A stretch of DNA of 34,348 bases from Clostridiales bacterium (GCA_021203005.1 JAJQCB010000084.1:1-34348), one strand, 5' to 3'; numbered from the stretch's first letter, positions 14,911 to 24,262 are shown. Notes: generated from the sequence alone by a model not told the origin. Numbers and translations are program-made.

Positions 14911-15870
14911 TTATGCATACAGATGGCATGCTACCTGATGATTTTCCTCAGTTTGTACGAGTAAAGGACGTTCTTCCTTACACCGTGCCATGCATTTCTC
15001 ACAGCGGTTCTGGAACGGGCACCCGGGCGGAACATCCACCGGACTCGGAGCCTCGCTCTCAATACTCTCGATGGGCTTATCAAAGTCCATATTCAGATCA
15101 AATACAACCCCGATCAGTGCCTGTGTGTACGGATGCATGGCATGGTTCGCAACTTTGTTTCCCGGCAGGACCTCAACGATATTGCCCAGATACATGACCG
15201 CGACCTGATGTGCAAACGCCTGTACGAGCGCCATATCGTGGCAGATAAAACCAAAGGCGATATCCTTTTCCTTCTGCAATTTTACCAGAAGCTCAATAAT
15301 CGTCTTCTGCACCGAGACATCCAGCGCCGATGTCGCCTCATCACAGAGTATGATCTCCGGCTCCAGCGCCAGCGCCCGCGCGATTCCCACGCGCTGCCGC
15401 TGCCCGCCGCTCATATTATTCGGGTAGCGGGTGGCAAAATCTCCGGGAAGTTCCACCATTTCCAGCAGTTTTCTCGCGGTAGCCTCCTTTTCGCTCTTCT
15501 TAATCCGGTTGAAATTCAAAAGAGGCTCACAGATAATATCCATGATCTTCATCTTCGGGTTGAACGCAGCCGCCGGATCCTGGAACACCATCTGAATATT
15601 CTGGCGGTGCAGGCGAAGCTCTTCGCCCTTTAACTTTGTGATATCTTTACCGTGGAAAAGGATTTCGCCCTCTGTCGGCTGCTCCAGTGAGACAACCATA
15701 CGCATGAACGTGCTTTTTCCGCAGCCGCTCTCTCCTACGATACCCAGCGTCTGTCCCTTATAGATGTTTAACGATACATCGTTATTTGCAGTCAGGGTAC
15801 GATGGTTTGACGCCGGATATTTCTTTGTTATATGCTTTGCTTCCAGTATTAACTCATGTGTATCAGACAA
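14911..15870 (-). CDS. Oligopeptide/nickel-type ABC transporter ATPase (OppF/DppF)
   Basis: This 319-residue ABC ATPase has Walker A GESGCGKST, signature MSGGQRQRVG, Walker B IILCDEATSALD and switch His in FICHDM. The C-terminal oligo_HPY domain ends with PPGCPFQNRCEKCMARC, the Cys-rich tail common in OppD/F and DppD/F. It energises import together with the OppD-like protein. The start was set at TTG 15870 because GGAGGG lies 7 bases upstream inside the end of oppD; it overlaps oppD by 8 bases, implying translational coupling. An ATG at 15897 would give a longer, less supported start. Confidence 0.92.
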   Translation of the reverse strand: MSDTHELILEAKHITKKYPASNHRTLTANNDVSLNIYKGQTLGIVGESGCGKSTFMRMVVSLEQPTEGEILFHGKDITKLKGEELRLHRQNIQMVFQDPAAAFNPKMKIMDIICEPLLNFNRIKKSEKEATARKLLEMVELPGDFATRYPNNMSGGQRQRVGIARALALEPEIILCDEATSALDVSVQKTIIELLVKLQKEKDIAFGFICHDMALVQAFAHQVAVMYLGNIVEVLPGNKVANHAMHPYTQALIGVVFDLNMDFDKPIESIESEAPSPVDVPPGCPFQNRCEKCMARCKEERPLLVQTEENHQVACHLYA

Positions 15871-16651
15871 ATCGGTACCCTCCCATCGCAGGAACACTTT
15901 CGAGCAGTTTTTGCGTGTAGGCGCTGGACGAGTGCTTCAGAATCGTCTCTCTGTCCCCTGTCTCGACGACGTGTCCGTCTTTCATGACAATGATTTTGTC
16001 CGCCATATAGGCAGCCACGCCCAGATTGTGGGTTACCACAATAATTCCTGTATTGTATTTATCCCGCAGTTCGATCATCTGGCGCACGATCTGTGCCTGT
16101 GTCGTCACATCCAGTGCGCTTGTGGGTTCATCACCGAGCAGGAGCTTCGGCTGAAAGGTCATCGCCATGGCGATTCCGACTCTCTGGCGCATTCCGCCGG
16201 AAAGCTGGAACGGATAACTTCTCATGATATTATCACCGTTGGGCAGCCGGGTCTTTTCCAGCATTTCCACCCCCAGATCCCATGCTTCCTTCTTTGACAT
16301 CTGGCGGTGTGTGCGGATATACTCCACGTACTGAGCCCCAATTCTGCGGATCGGATTGATCATCGCGCCGGAATCCTGAAAAATCATGGAAATCTCCGTC
16401 CCGCGCAGGTCCCGCCACTCTTCTTTTGAGTAAGTCAGAAGAGATCTGTCCTCAAACTGGATATCGCCTTCGCTCACATAACCGCCGCCGGGCAGACACC
16501 CCAGAATCGCACGGATCACTGTTGATTTACCGCTTCCGCTTTCTCCCACAATGCTGACGATCTCACCCTTTTTCATTTCCAGGTTCACCCCCTGCACCGT
16601 AGGTGCAGGGTTTTTCCCATAGGTGATCGAAACATCCTGTATTTTCAGCAT
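15863..16651 (-). CDS. Oligopeptide/nickel-type ABC transporter ATPase (OppD/DppD)
   Basis: This 262-residue ABC ATPase has Walker A GESGSGKST, signature LSGGMRQRVG, Walker B LLLGDEPTSALD and HNLGVAAYMAD. It is shorter than many OppD proteins because it stops soon after the nucleotide-binding domain and lacks the long Cys-rich tail, as NikD/DppD-like forms often do. GGGAGG precedes ATG 16651. It follows the binding protein by 13 bases and overlaps oppF, so it is part of the operon. Confidence 0.92.
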   Translation of the reverse strand: MLKIQDVSITYGKNPAPTVQGVNLEMKKGEIVSIVGESGSGKSTVIRAILGCLPGGGYVSEGDIQFEDRSLLTYSKEEWRDLRGTEISMIFQDSGAMINPIRRIGAQYVEYIRTHRQMSKKEAWDLGVEMLEKTRLPNGDNIMRSYPFQLSGGMRQRVGIAMAMTFQPKLLLGDEPTSALDVTTQAQIVRQMIELRDKYNTGIIVVTHNLGVAAYMADKIIVMKDGHVVETGDRETILKHSSSAYTQKLLESVPAMGGYRFV

Positions 16652-16664
16652 CGGATTTCCTCCC

Positions 16665-18284
16665 TTAATTCACAGGCGCCCAGTCTGTCGTGATCCAGGT
16701 GTAATCCAGCGGATACATTTCCACGCCGGTGATTACGCTGTTGTTGTAAGTGATGGAGCTGTTGTAGTAGCCGTGCACGATGGTCGCGGCGTCGTCGATC
16801 AGAATCTGCTGCATCTCGATGTACAGTTCCATCTTTTCATCCTCATCGGTGGAGACGATCATCTGCTCATACGCGGCGTCATACTCCTCATTGCTGTAAT
16901 AACCGTAACCGTCAGAATTTCCGCTGTAGAAATATCCAAGGAACGCATCCGGGTTTCCGGTAGGTACGATGATGGAATTCGCCGTAACCATATCAAAATC
17001 TCCGGATTCCTGCAGGGCGAGAATCGTGTCATAATCCTTTACCTGGTAATCCACGCCGATGCCGATGCTGTTTAATACGGTAGAAACAGCCTCCGCGAAT
17101 GTCTGCAGCTGACGGCTCTCATAAGCCAGGTAAGTCAGGTTGATATTTTCCCCGTCGATCTCGCGGATGCCGTCTCCGTCGGTGTCCACGATTCCGGCTT
17201 CGTCGAGCACTTCCTGCGCCTTGTCGAGATCATATTCATAGGGGTCAGTCAGCTCGTCATATCCAAAGTCCATGGATGAGGGCAGTACAGAATAGCCGGC
17301 CGTATAGATACCGCCCACCGTCACACTGCACATCGTCTCATCGTCGATCGCATACTGGATTGCCTGGCGCAGGGCGTCATTCGCAAGCAGGCCGTTAAAG
17401 TTAAAGTAGGTATTTGCCAGACGTCCGCCTGCCGTACTTTCCACCGTGTAAGCCGAGTCATTCATCAGCGTTTCCAGATCGCTGGCCGTTGTGACATTTT
17501 CCACCACATCCACATCGCCGCTCTGGATCGCCATGGCTTTTGTGGTGCTGTCAGTCATATAGATCGCTGTATATCCTTCGTAAGGGACATCTCCGTTCCA
17601 GTAGTTCTCATTCCTCACAAACGTTTTGGATGTAGCCTCCACATAGCTGTCCAGGACATAGGGACCGGTGCCGATCACAGAGTCAACCACGCCTTCCTCA
17701 TAGGAATCCACGTCGATCACTGCAAAGTACGGGTATGCCAGGATCCCTTTCAGGTTTGTCGTCACATCCGCGCAGACAACGGTAATGGTTCCGGCTTCGT
17801 CGTCCGCCTCAAACGTTGCGCCATCCAGGAACTGTGACGGGACAGAAGCACTTCCTTCCTCCTCTTTCTCATACATCATCTCCCAGCAGGCCACAACCGC
17901 CGACGGGGTCAGTTCTTTCCCGTTGGAGAATGTGACGCCATCGCGGATATGAAGCGTCCATGTGATATAGTCTTCTGTCGTCGCCTCATCGCAGAGGTTT
18001 TCCTGTGCAACCGCATCCATATCAAAGGCAAAGAGTGTCTCACCTACACCAAAACGCACCAGAGACCAGGCGGAATTGACATTGACAGAAGGGTCAATGT
18101 ACTCTGAGAAGTAATCGCAGCCAAAGGTAAATGTACCATCGCTGCTCCCAGATGACGTGGATGCGGTTTCTGTACCTGTTGTGCTGCCGCTGTCAGAGCT
18201 TTCGCTCCCGCAGGCCATCAGCCCTGTGGCCAGCACTGCAACTAACGCAGCTGACACAATTTTCTTTACAACATTCTTTTTCAT
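16665..18284 (-). CDS. Solute-binding lipoprotein, family 5 (peptide/nickel/opine type)
   Basis: This 539-residue extracellular lipoprotein has a signal peptide and lipobox LMAC (Cys 25), a Ser/Thr-rich linker, then a family-5 binding protein: TLHIRDGVTFSNGKELTPSAVV, VIGTGPYVLDSYV and NENYWNGDVPYEG. These are typical of OppA, DppA and NikA. The ligand cannot be read from motifs. A cobalamin riboswitch and a metal ATPase at the head of the operon make a metal or metal complex at least as likely as peptides. AAGGAAGG precedes ATG 18284. Order in the operon is permeases, this protein, ATPases, an unusual middle position for the binding protein. Confidence 0.92.
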   Translation of the reverse strand: MKKNVVKKIVSAALVAVLATGLMACGSESSDSGSTTGTETASTSSGSSDGTFTFGCDYFSEYIDPSVNVNSAWSLVRFGVGETLFAFDMDAVAQENLCDEATTEDYITWTLHIRDGVTFSNGKELTPSAVVACWEMMYEKEEEGSASVPSQFLDGATFEADDEAGTITVVCADVTTNLKGILAYPYFAVIDVDSYEEGVVDSVIGTGPYVLDSYVEATSKTFVRNENYWNGDVPYEGYTAIYMTDSTTKAMAIQSGDVDVVENVTTASDLETLMNDSAYTVESTAGGRLANTYFNFNGLLANDALRQAIQYAIDDETMCSVTVGGIYTAGYSVLPSSMDFGYDELTDPYEYDLDKAQEVLDEAGIVDTDGDGIREIDGENINLTYLAYESRQLQTFAEAVSTVLNSIGIGVDYQVKDYDTILALQESGDFDMVTANSIIVPTGNPDAFLGYFYSGNSDGYGYYSNEEYDAAYEQMIVSTDEDEKMELYIEMQQILIDDAATIVHGYYNSSITYNNSVITGVEMYPLDYTWITTDWAPVN

Positions 18285-18348
18285 GAATTTAATACCTTCC
18301 TTTCAATTTCATTTCAATCATTTATGTATTTTTCTTTACATACTCAGG

Positions 18349-19176
18349 TTACTCATTTCTGGGATCCAGCACATCCCGGAGGCTGTCGCCCAGAAGATTA
18401 AAGATCACAACCGTGATAAAAATCGCAAGACCCGGGAAAATCATCAGCCACGGAGCCGCCGTCATATACGCACGCCCCTCATTCAGCATCAGACCCCACT
18501 CCGCCGTCGGCGACTGTGCACCGAACCCGAGGAATGATAAACCAGCAATCTCCAGCATCATGGTACCGATATCTGTCGCACCCGTGATCAGAACCGTCGG
18601 GAGCGCGTTCGGAAGCATGTAGCTGACAAGGATATGTGATGTCTTTGATCCCGTAACCTGTGCTGCCGCTATGTAATCCCGGTTGCGTATCTTTAAGACC
18701 AGGCTTCGCGACAGCCTGGCGTATTTCGTCCAGCTCACGATGGAGATGGCGATGATCGCATTTTTAATGTTTGCACCGAGGATACCCGCTACCGCGATGG
18801 CAAGCACCATGCCGGGGAAAGAAATCATCATATCGGAAATCCGCATAATGATCGCGTCCACAATTCCGCCGAAGTAGCCAGCGATAATTCCGAGCAATGT
18901 CCCCAGCACCATGATAATCCCGACCAGGATCAGGGCGGCGCTTAAGGATGTCCTTGCACCATATACGACACGGGAAAACAGATCCCGTCCCATCTTATCC
19001 GTTCCAAACCAGTGCTCTGCACTGGGTGCCTGCACCGCATCCGCCAGCACCGACTCATACGGGTCGTGCGTTGCAATGAGCGGCGCGAAAATCGCCACAC
19101 AGACCACCCCGATCGCTAAAATGAGGAACACGATAAAGCTGGGATTCTTTTTTGCAAATGCTTTGAATTTTGCCAT
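18349..19176 (-). CDS. ABC transporter permease, OppC/DppC/NikC type
   Basis: This 275-residue inner-membrane permease has about six helices. The N-terminus carries the OppC_N type start, and HWFGTDKMGRDLFSRVVYGAR is the family's signature. The EAA-like loop DYIAAAQVTGSKTSHILVSY contacts the ATPases. AAGGAG precedes ATG 19176, four bases after the oppB stop, so the two permeases are tightly coupled. It pairs with the OppB-type permease to form the channel. Confidence 0.92.
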   Translation of the reverse strand: MAKFKAFAKKNPSFIVFLILAIGVVCVAIFAPLIATHDPYESVLADAVQAPSAEHWFGTDKMGRDLFSRVVYGARTSLSAALILVGIIMVLGTLLGIIAGYFGGIVDAIIMRISDMMISFPGMVLAIAVAGILGANIKNAIIAISIVSWTKYARLSRSLVLKIRNRDYIAAAQVTGSKTSHILVSYMLPNALPTVLITGATDIGTMMLEIAGLSFLGFGAQSPTAEWGLMLNEGRAYMTAAPWLMIFPGLAIFITVVIFNLLGDSLRDVLDPRNE

Positions 19177-19180
19177 ATCT

Positions 19181-20119
19181 CTAACTCCTTTCCCTCATTC
19201 TCGGATCCAAAAAACCGTAGGAAATGTCCACTACCAGATTGATCACCATGTAAATCAGGGCAATCCACAGCACATATCCCTGCACCAGATTATAGTCCAT
19301 CGATGTGATCGCACTCACCGCCAGGTTTCCGAGACCCGGATAAGAGAAGATCACCTCCACCACCGCGGTTCCTCCCAGCAGAGACCCCATGGAAAGGCCA
19401 AGCATAGTCACCAGCGGAAGGATGGAATTGGGAAGCACATGCTTCCACAGAATCGTGCTTTCCTTAATACCGCGGCACCGGGCGCCGACCACATAGTCCT
19501 GGTTGAGTTCTTCCAGAAACGCCGTCCTCACCTGCCTCGTGTACTTCGATGCCATGGCGATCGCGAGGGTCACCGAAGGCAGAATCAGCTTGGCAAATCC
19601 CTGGCCGGTAGATACCACCGGCAGCCACCCCAGCTTCACGCAGAAGACCAGCATCAGCAGCAGGCCCACCCAGAAGTTCGGCAGGGATACGCCCAGGAAG
19701 GTAAAGCCCCGCACGATGTAATCGATCACACCGCCCTGGTGCGTGGCCGACAGGATTCCAAACGGAATCGCAATGGCGAGCATCAGCACCAGAGAGCACA
19801 GCGCCAGCTTCAGGGTCGGCCAGATCCTGCTCATCAGCAGGGTCAGCACCGGTTTATTGTATGCGTAGGAAGTGCCGAAATCCCCGTGAAGACATCCCGA
19901 CAGCCAGTTGACATACTGGACCAGGAACGGCTCGTTTAACCCCAGCGCTTCTCTCGTCTGATCCATGATCTCCTCACTGGGTATGGAACCGCTGGCCGCA
20001 TACATGGCCTGCACCGGGTCTCCCGGAGCAATGTAGGTAAGCGCAAAGGTCAGAAAACTGATTCCGAACAATACAATAATGATCTGGAGGATCCGTTTCA
20101 GCAGCTTGCTTTTGTTCAA
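19181..20119 (-). CDS. ABC transporter permease, OppB/DppB/NikB type
   Basis: This 312-residue inner-membrane permease with about six helices begins MNKSKLLKRILQIIIVLFG and has FALTYIAPGDPVQAMY, GDFGTSY and the EAA-like loop DYVVGARCRGIKESTILWKH. The C-terminus GFLDPRMR is typical. Translation starts at TTG 20119, with AGGAGGA 7 bases upstream. It begins only 14 bases after the P-type ATPase reading frame ends, with no terminator, which places the transporter in the same riboswitch-controlled transcript. Confidence 0.92.
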   Translation of the reverse strand: MNKSKLLKRILQIIIVLFGISFLTFALTYIAPGDPVQAMYAASGSIPSEEIMDQTREALGLNEPFLVQYVNWLSGCLHGDFGTSYAYNKPVLTLLMSRIWPTLKLALCSLVLMLAIAIPFGILSATHQGGVIDYIVRGFTFLGVSLPNFWVGLLLMLVFCVKLGWLPVVSTGQGFAKLILPSVTLAIAMASKYTRQVRTAFLEELNQDYVVGARCRGIKESTILWKHVLPNSILPLVTMLGLSMGSLLGGTAVVEVIFSYPGLGNLAVSAITSMDYNLVQGYVLWIALIYMVINLVVDISYGFLDPRMRERS

Positions 20120-20133
20120 TGATATCTCCTCCT

Positions 20134-22599
20134 TTACTGACTCTTTCTCTTCTTGTTAAATTTATACAGAACACGGATGGAGTTCAGCACGCAGAGTACC
20201 GCCACACCGGAATCGGCAAAAACGGCAAACCACATGCTGGCCTCTCCCATGAGACCGAGTACCATGACCAGCACCTTGATGATCAGAGCAAACACTACGT
20301 TTTGCATTGCCACCTTTGTGGCAGCCCGCGCGATTTCAATGGAATCTGCGATGGAAGTCAGGCTGGAATTCATAAACACCACATCCGCCGCCTCAATCGC
20401 GGCATCTGCTCCGCTGCCCATTGCAGCGCCCACATCCGCGCCAGCCAGTACCGGCGCATCGTTGATTCCGTCTCCGACGAACATCACCGCGCCGTTGCGT
20501 CTGCGGATTTCCTAAATCTGCGTGAGCTTATCCTGCGGCATAAGCTTTGCATGAACCTCCTCGATTCCGGTTTCCCTGGCGACTGCCATAGCGCTCTCCT
20601 CACCGTCGCCGGTCAGCATCGCTGTCCTGATATCAATCTCATGCAGCGCCCGGATCGCGGCAGGCGATTCTTCCTTAATGGAATCCGCGATCACAATGTG
20701 GCCGATAAACTTTCCGTTTAACGCTGTCAGTACTTCCGTTCCGTAAGTCGTAGGCGCATAATCAGAGATATCGACTCCGAACTGACGCATCAGCTTGCGA
20801 TTACCGCACAACGCCTCACCTTCCGGCAAAATTGCACGGATACCCTGTCCCGCAATTTCCTCCACCTTATCCGGATGAGGGATGTCAATCCCCTGTTCTT
20901 TCACGTACGCGATGATACTGTTGCCGATCGGATGCGTAGAATTCAACTCGCACGCCGCGCTGCAGGACAGCAGTTCTTTTTCGTCCGCACCATTCGCAGG
21001 AACCGCCTCCTGCACATTGAAGTTACCCTTTGTAATCGTTCCCGTCTTATCCATAACGACGGTTGTAATGTTTTTGATCGCTTCCAGGGAATTGCCTCCC
21101 TTAAAGAGGATACCAATCTTGGATCCGGCTCCGATTCCCGAGAAAAATGCCAGCGGGACGCTGAGCACCAGTGCACACGGACAGCTGATCACCAGGAAGG
21201 TCAACGCTGTGTAAACCCAGTAATACCAGTTTCCGGAGACCAGAGCGGGGAGGATAGCCGTCGCCAGAGCAATGATAACCACGATCGGCGTGTATATTCT
21301 GGCAAAACGAGTGATAAAACGCTCCATCTGGGGTTTTGTTGCCGCCGCATTCTCCACGGAATCCAGAATCTTCGTCACCATGGATTCCTCCAGAAGTTTT
21401 TCCACACGGATTTTCAGGACGCCGGAGGTGTTCACGCAGCCAGATGTAACCTCATCGCCGTAGCCGGCTGCCACCGGAACCGGTTCACCGGTTACCGGTG
21501 AAGTATCAATGCGGCTTTCACCGTCCACGATGACGCCGTCCAGCGGAATCCGGTCGCCCGGACGGACCAGCAGGATATCTCCCACTACCGCATCCCCGGC
21601 ATCGATGACTCTGACCTCTTCCCCGACCACCAGATTCACGACATCCGGACGCATATCAACCGCTTCCATAATCGCCTTGCGGCTGTTTTCCACTGCCCGG
21701 TGTTCAAAGTACTGGCCGATCCGATAGAACAAAATCACGCCCACCGCTTCCAGATAGTTCTGTATGATCAGGGCGCCTACCGTGGCGATTGTCATCAGAA
21801 AGTTCTCATCAAATATCTGACCCTTGGGAATATTTTTGAGCGCTGTCAGCACAATCTTTCCGCCCAGAACCACATAGGCGATCAGGCATACGATGATCAT
21901 TGCCAGGGGCAGCTGTTCCGTGTTGCTGGTCTCGTGAATGATCTCCGCCAGAACAAAGAAGACCGCGCCGACAATGATGCCCGCCAGTTCCAGCTTATCC
22001 TTCGGAATCTCCTTTTTCTTTTTCTTACCCGCCTCGGAAGCCTCCGCAGGAGCTGCTGCCGGAGACACTTTTTTCTGCCGCGGCTTTACAATGACCTCTG
22101 ACTCGATACCTGTACAGATTTCCTGAATAACCGGAAGCAGTACATCGGGATCCGGAGCCGAGACACGAAGCTGTTTTGTGGAATATGTGATTGTCGCGTA
22201 ATCCACCTGCGGCAAGGCTCTGATTTTGGCCTCCATCTTGGCTGCGCAGTTTGCACACCCGAGATTTTCCAGGATGTATACCCTCTTTTTGTTTGCCGCA
22301 TCCGGCATATCGCAGGTGCAGTTTGCCAGGCTTTCCCCGCAGACATCGCAGTACTCCTCATGCGGATGACAGATCTCGCAGTCACAATCCTCAGGATGTC
22401 CTTCCACGTGATTGTGGCTATGTCCCTCGTGTCCGTGATCATGTCCGCAGCCGCAGGAATCTCCATGATCGTGCTCATGTTCTTCATGGCCGTGGTCATG
22501 TCCACAGCCGCATACATCTTCATGATCGTGCTCATGTTCTTCATGGCCGTGGTCGTGGCCGCAGCCGCATGCATCCTCATGGTCCAGTGATGCCACCAT
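20134..22599 (-). pseudogene. P1B-type heavy-metal ATPase (ZntA/CadA-like) interrupted by one in-frame TAG
   Basis: The frame covers 821 codons but has a TAG at 20514-20512 (codon 696). Up to there it holds a His/Cys-rich N-terminus with three 19-residue repeats, an HMA domain with GCANC (115-118), the actuator TGEP (370), the membrane CPC motif (473-475), phosphorylation motif DKTGT (517-521) and HP (556). After the TAG the same frame carries on with EIRRRNG, the hinge motif GDGIND and the last helices. Without readthrough the 695-residue product lacks the hinge and last transmembrane helices and should be inactive. The CPC and HMA motifs fit Zn/Cd/Co export. ATG 22599 follows AAAAAGGAGA. 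It heads the operon behind the cobalamin riboswitch and 14 bases before oppB. A single C-to-T change or a sequence error would explain it. Confidence 0.8.
22417..22584 (-). repeat. Three tandem 57-bp repeats encoding His/Cys-rich metal-binding units
   Basis: Residues 6-61 of the P-type ATPase are three copies of a 19-residue unit built on CGCGHDHGHE and EHEHDH. The DNA copies are nearly identical for the first two and more diverged in the third. They are likely Zn/Co/Ni-binding sequences and a site of copy-number change. Confidence 0.85.
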
Positions 22600-22652
22600 T
22601 TTCCTACCATCTCCTTTTTCTATTAAATTTATTTGAATCCCACGGAAAATAC

Positions 22653-22671
22653 CGGAACCAGAACAGTTCCG
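22653..22671 (-). other. Small hairpin between riboswitch and ATPase, possible expression platform
   Basis: CGGAAC (22671-22666 read on the minus strand) pairs with GTTCCG (22658-22653), loop 7, followed by GTATTTTCC. It could act as a weak terminator or compete with an alternative fold under riboswitch control. The 170 bases between riboswitch and ATPase start hold no other clear element. Confidence 0.35.
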
Positions 22672-22768
22672 ACAAAGATACCATTACACAGAAATTCAGC
22701 GGTACTTGTAATATCAGTACGCCAAAAAAGCTGCTTCTCATCGTCCGTAAGAATCAAGCCAATATCAA

Positions 22769-22935
22769 TTACAAGCAGTTCTCCTGACTCAAGATCATCA
22801 CTCCAGAGCGCCTTCCCAGGCTCATCTCGCAATGCGGCCCAGTGACATAACTTATGCTCTGAAACTCCCTAACACAGTGACGGGATCGTACCGGATTTGC
22901 ACCGGTTTCTCTATTAATCCTCTCGGAACTTGTAA
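22769..22935 (-). promoter_or_regulatory. Cobalamin (B12) riboswitch
   Basis: Read on the minus strand, the element has the conserved boxes in order: GGTGCAAATCCGG, CCCGTCACTGTG, GTCACTGGG, CTGGGAAGG and GATGATCTTGAGTCAGGAG. The closing P1 stem pairs TTACAAG (22935-22929) with CTTGTAA (22775-22769). This is the aptamer that binds adenosyl- or methylcobalamin and lowers expression of downstream genes. It precedes the P-type ATPase/Opp-type operon by 170 bases. An extra hairpin (CTGGT/ACCAG) sits just before P1, and the region further upstream to 23094 is very AT-rich with no clean promoter. The whole stretch 22600-23143 holds no convincing gene. Confidence 0.93.
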
Positions 22936-23094
22936 CGTCTGGTTTTTACCAGCAGAAGTTTGAATTTATTGCCAAATTAATTAATATTCAACAATTTATA
23001 ACACAATATCACAGTTCGTTTCTATTGTATTTTGTTTTTTATATGTTTTTTTTAATATTTTTTCTATGTTTTATTCTCATGTTTTTATAATGCT

Positions 23095-23131
23095 AAAATT
23101 CCAACGCTTCGACGTGAAGCGTTGGAATTTT
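23095..23131 (-). terminator. Intrinsic terminator after URO-D copy 2
   Basis: A perfect 16-bp stem (23095-23110 with 23116-23131; arms AAAATTCCAACGCTTC and its complement) surrounds a 5-base loop. The 3' arm on the minus strand ends in TTTT. It lies 12 bases after the URO-D stop and separates it from the riboswitch operon. Confidence 0.87.
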
Positions 23132-23143
23132 GCGGATTTATAT

Positions 23144-24262
23144 TTACTTTTGCGGGTGTGTCTCCAGAAATTCATGCGCTGCCTCGCTCATCGCCTTGAC
23201 ATTCTCCGGCTTCGCATCCGACGGAATATCGCAACCTGTGGCAACCATGCATCCCCACGGTCCGATATCCTCCAGCAGCTTTGTGACATAATCTTTCACT
23301 TCTTCCGGGGTACCGAAGCTCATCAGCTCACAGGGAACATCGCCGAGAATGCACACATTCGGTCCGACAATCTCACGGCACTTCCGGATATCCGTCTTGG
23401 AATCCAGCGCCAGGACATAAGTCTTATCCTCCAGACGTTTGAACTTATCGATATTCATCGTCCAGTTTGAATCCAGATGGAAAATCGGGATGACATTCAG
23501 CTCGACACACAAATCGTAGTACGCCTTGAAAGAGGGCCACACAAACTCATCAAACATATTCGGGGAAACCAGATCCGGGCCGGTTCTCCAGCCGCCGATC
23601 CACACGCCGAGCGCGTGGGTATCAATGATCTGCTGACGATATGTTTTCAGATTACTTTCCAGCACGATGTCAAAGATCTCATGCATCAGCTCCGGCTCTT
23701 CCATCAGGTCATCCATGAAAAAGCACTCCAGAGAACGCCCGCCACAGAAATACTCAAACGGTGTAATCATCAGGAAATCACAGATGCACGGGATTCCTGC
23801 CTCCGCAAACTTAGCATAAGAACGGGGGATTGCCTCAAAATACGGCTTTAGATTTTCCCAGTTGTTATCGCATTTCTCAGCGACAAATTTTGCCTGCCAG
23901 GCATCCCAGCCCATGGCTTTGATATCTTCGTACTCCTCAGCCTGCATGTTCTCGGATTCCACGATCTGCCACATCTCATCGTCGCCCAGGTCAATGCCCG
24001 GAAGCGCAGCTTTGGAAAGCCACTGTGTACCCAACAGATAAGGTGAAAAGATTACGTTCTGTGTCGCATCCGCGTCCACCGCCAGATGCTCCGCCAGGTT
24101 TGCGTCACATGCCTTATCAAAATCCGTGATGTATTCCTTCATCAGGACATGCTGGCTTCTCGCGTAGTAAGCGTTCCCGCACGGCACGACCGGGACACGG
24201 TCTACCGGCTCACAGCGGACTGCCTTCCGAATACGTTCCAGACTATCTTCATACTTTCCCAT
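23144..24262 (-). CDS. URO-D-superfamily protein, corrinoid methyltransferase-like (copy 2)
   Basis: This 372-residue protein has the same layout as copy 1: SLERIRKAVRCEPVDRVPVVP near the start, MFDEFVWPSFKAYYDLC, FHLDSNW (His 262, Asp 264), a GDVPCELMSFGTPEEV segment and ATGCDIPSDAKPENVKAM (Cys 344). His, Asp and Cys stand where MtaA/MtbA carry the zinc ligands His, Cys and Cys, so a metal-dependent methyl transfer to or from a corrinoid is plausible. Extra cysteines cluster at 159-180. GGAGGAGG precedes ATG 24262. It has its own promoter and terminator and lies between cobU and the B12-riboswitch operon. Substrate unknown. Confidence 0.88.
   Translation of the reverse strand: MGKYEDSLERIRKAVRCEPVDRVPVVPCGNAYYARSQHVLMKEYITDFDKACDANLAEHLAVDADATQNVIFSPYLLGTQWLSKAALPGIDLGDDEMWQIVESENMQAEEYEDIKAMGWDAWQAKFVAEKCDNNWENLKPYFEAIPRSYAKFAEAGIPCICDFLMITPFEYFCGGRSLECFFMDDLMEEPELMHEIFDIVLESNLKTYRQQIIDTHALGVWIGGWRTGPDLVSPNMFDEFVWPSFKAYYDLCVELNVIPIFHLDSNWTMNIDKFKRLEDKTYVLALDSKTDIRKCREIVGPNVCILGDVPCELMSFGTPEEVKDYVTKLLEDIGPWGCMVATGCDIPSDAKPENVKAMSEAAHEFLETHPQK

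Noticed and set aside
16665-20119. Confident naming of the importer as nickel (NikABCDE) or oligopeptide (Opp)
   Set aside because: The sequence motifs are shared by all members of the class; the riboswitch favours a metal link but does not decide it.
22629-22832. 67-codon minus-strand frame between riboswitch and P-type ATPase
   Set aside because: Its first third lies inside the conserved core of the cobalamin riboswitch, it has no ribosome site, and it shows no recognisable features.
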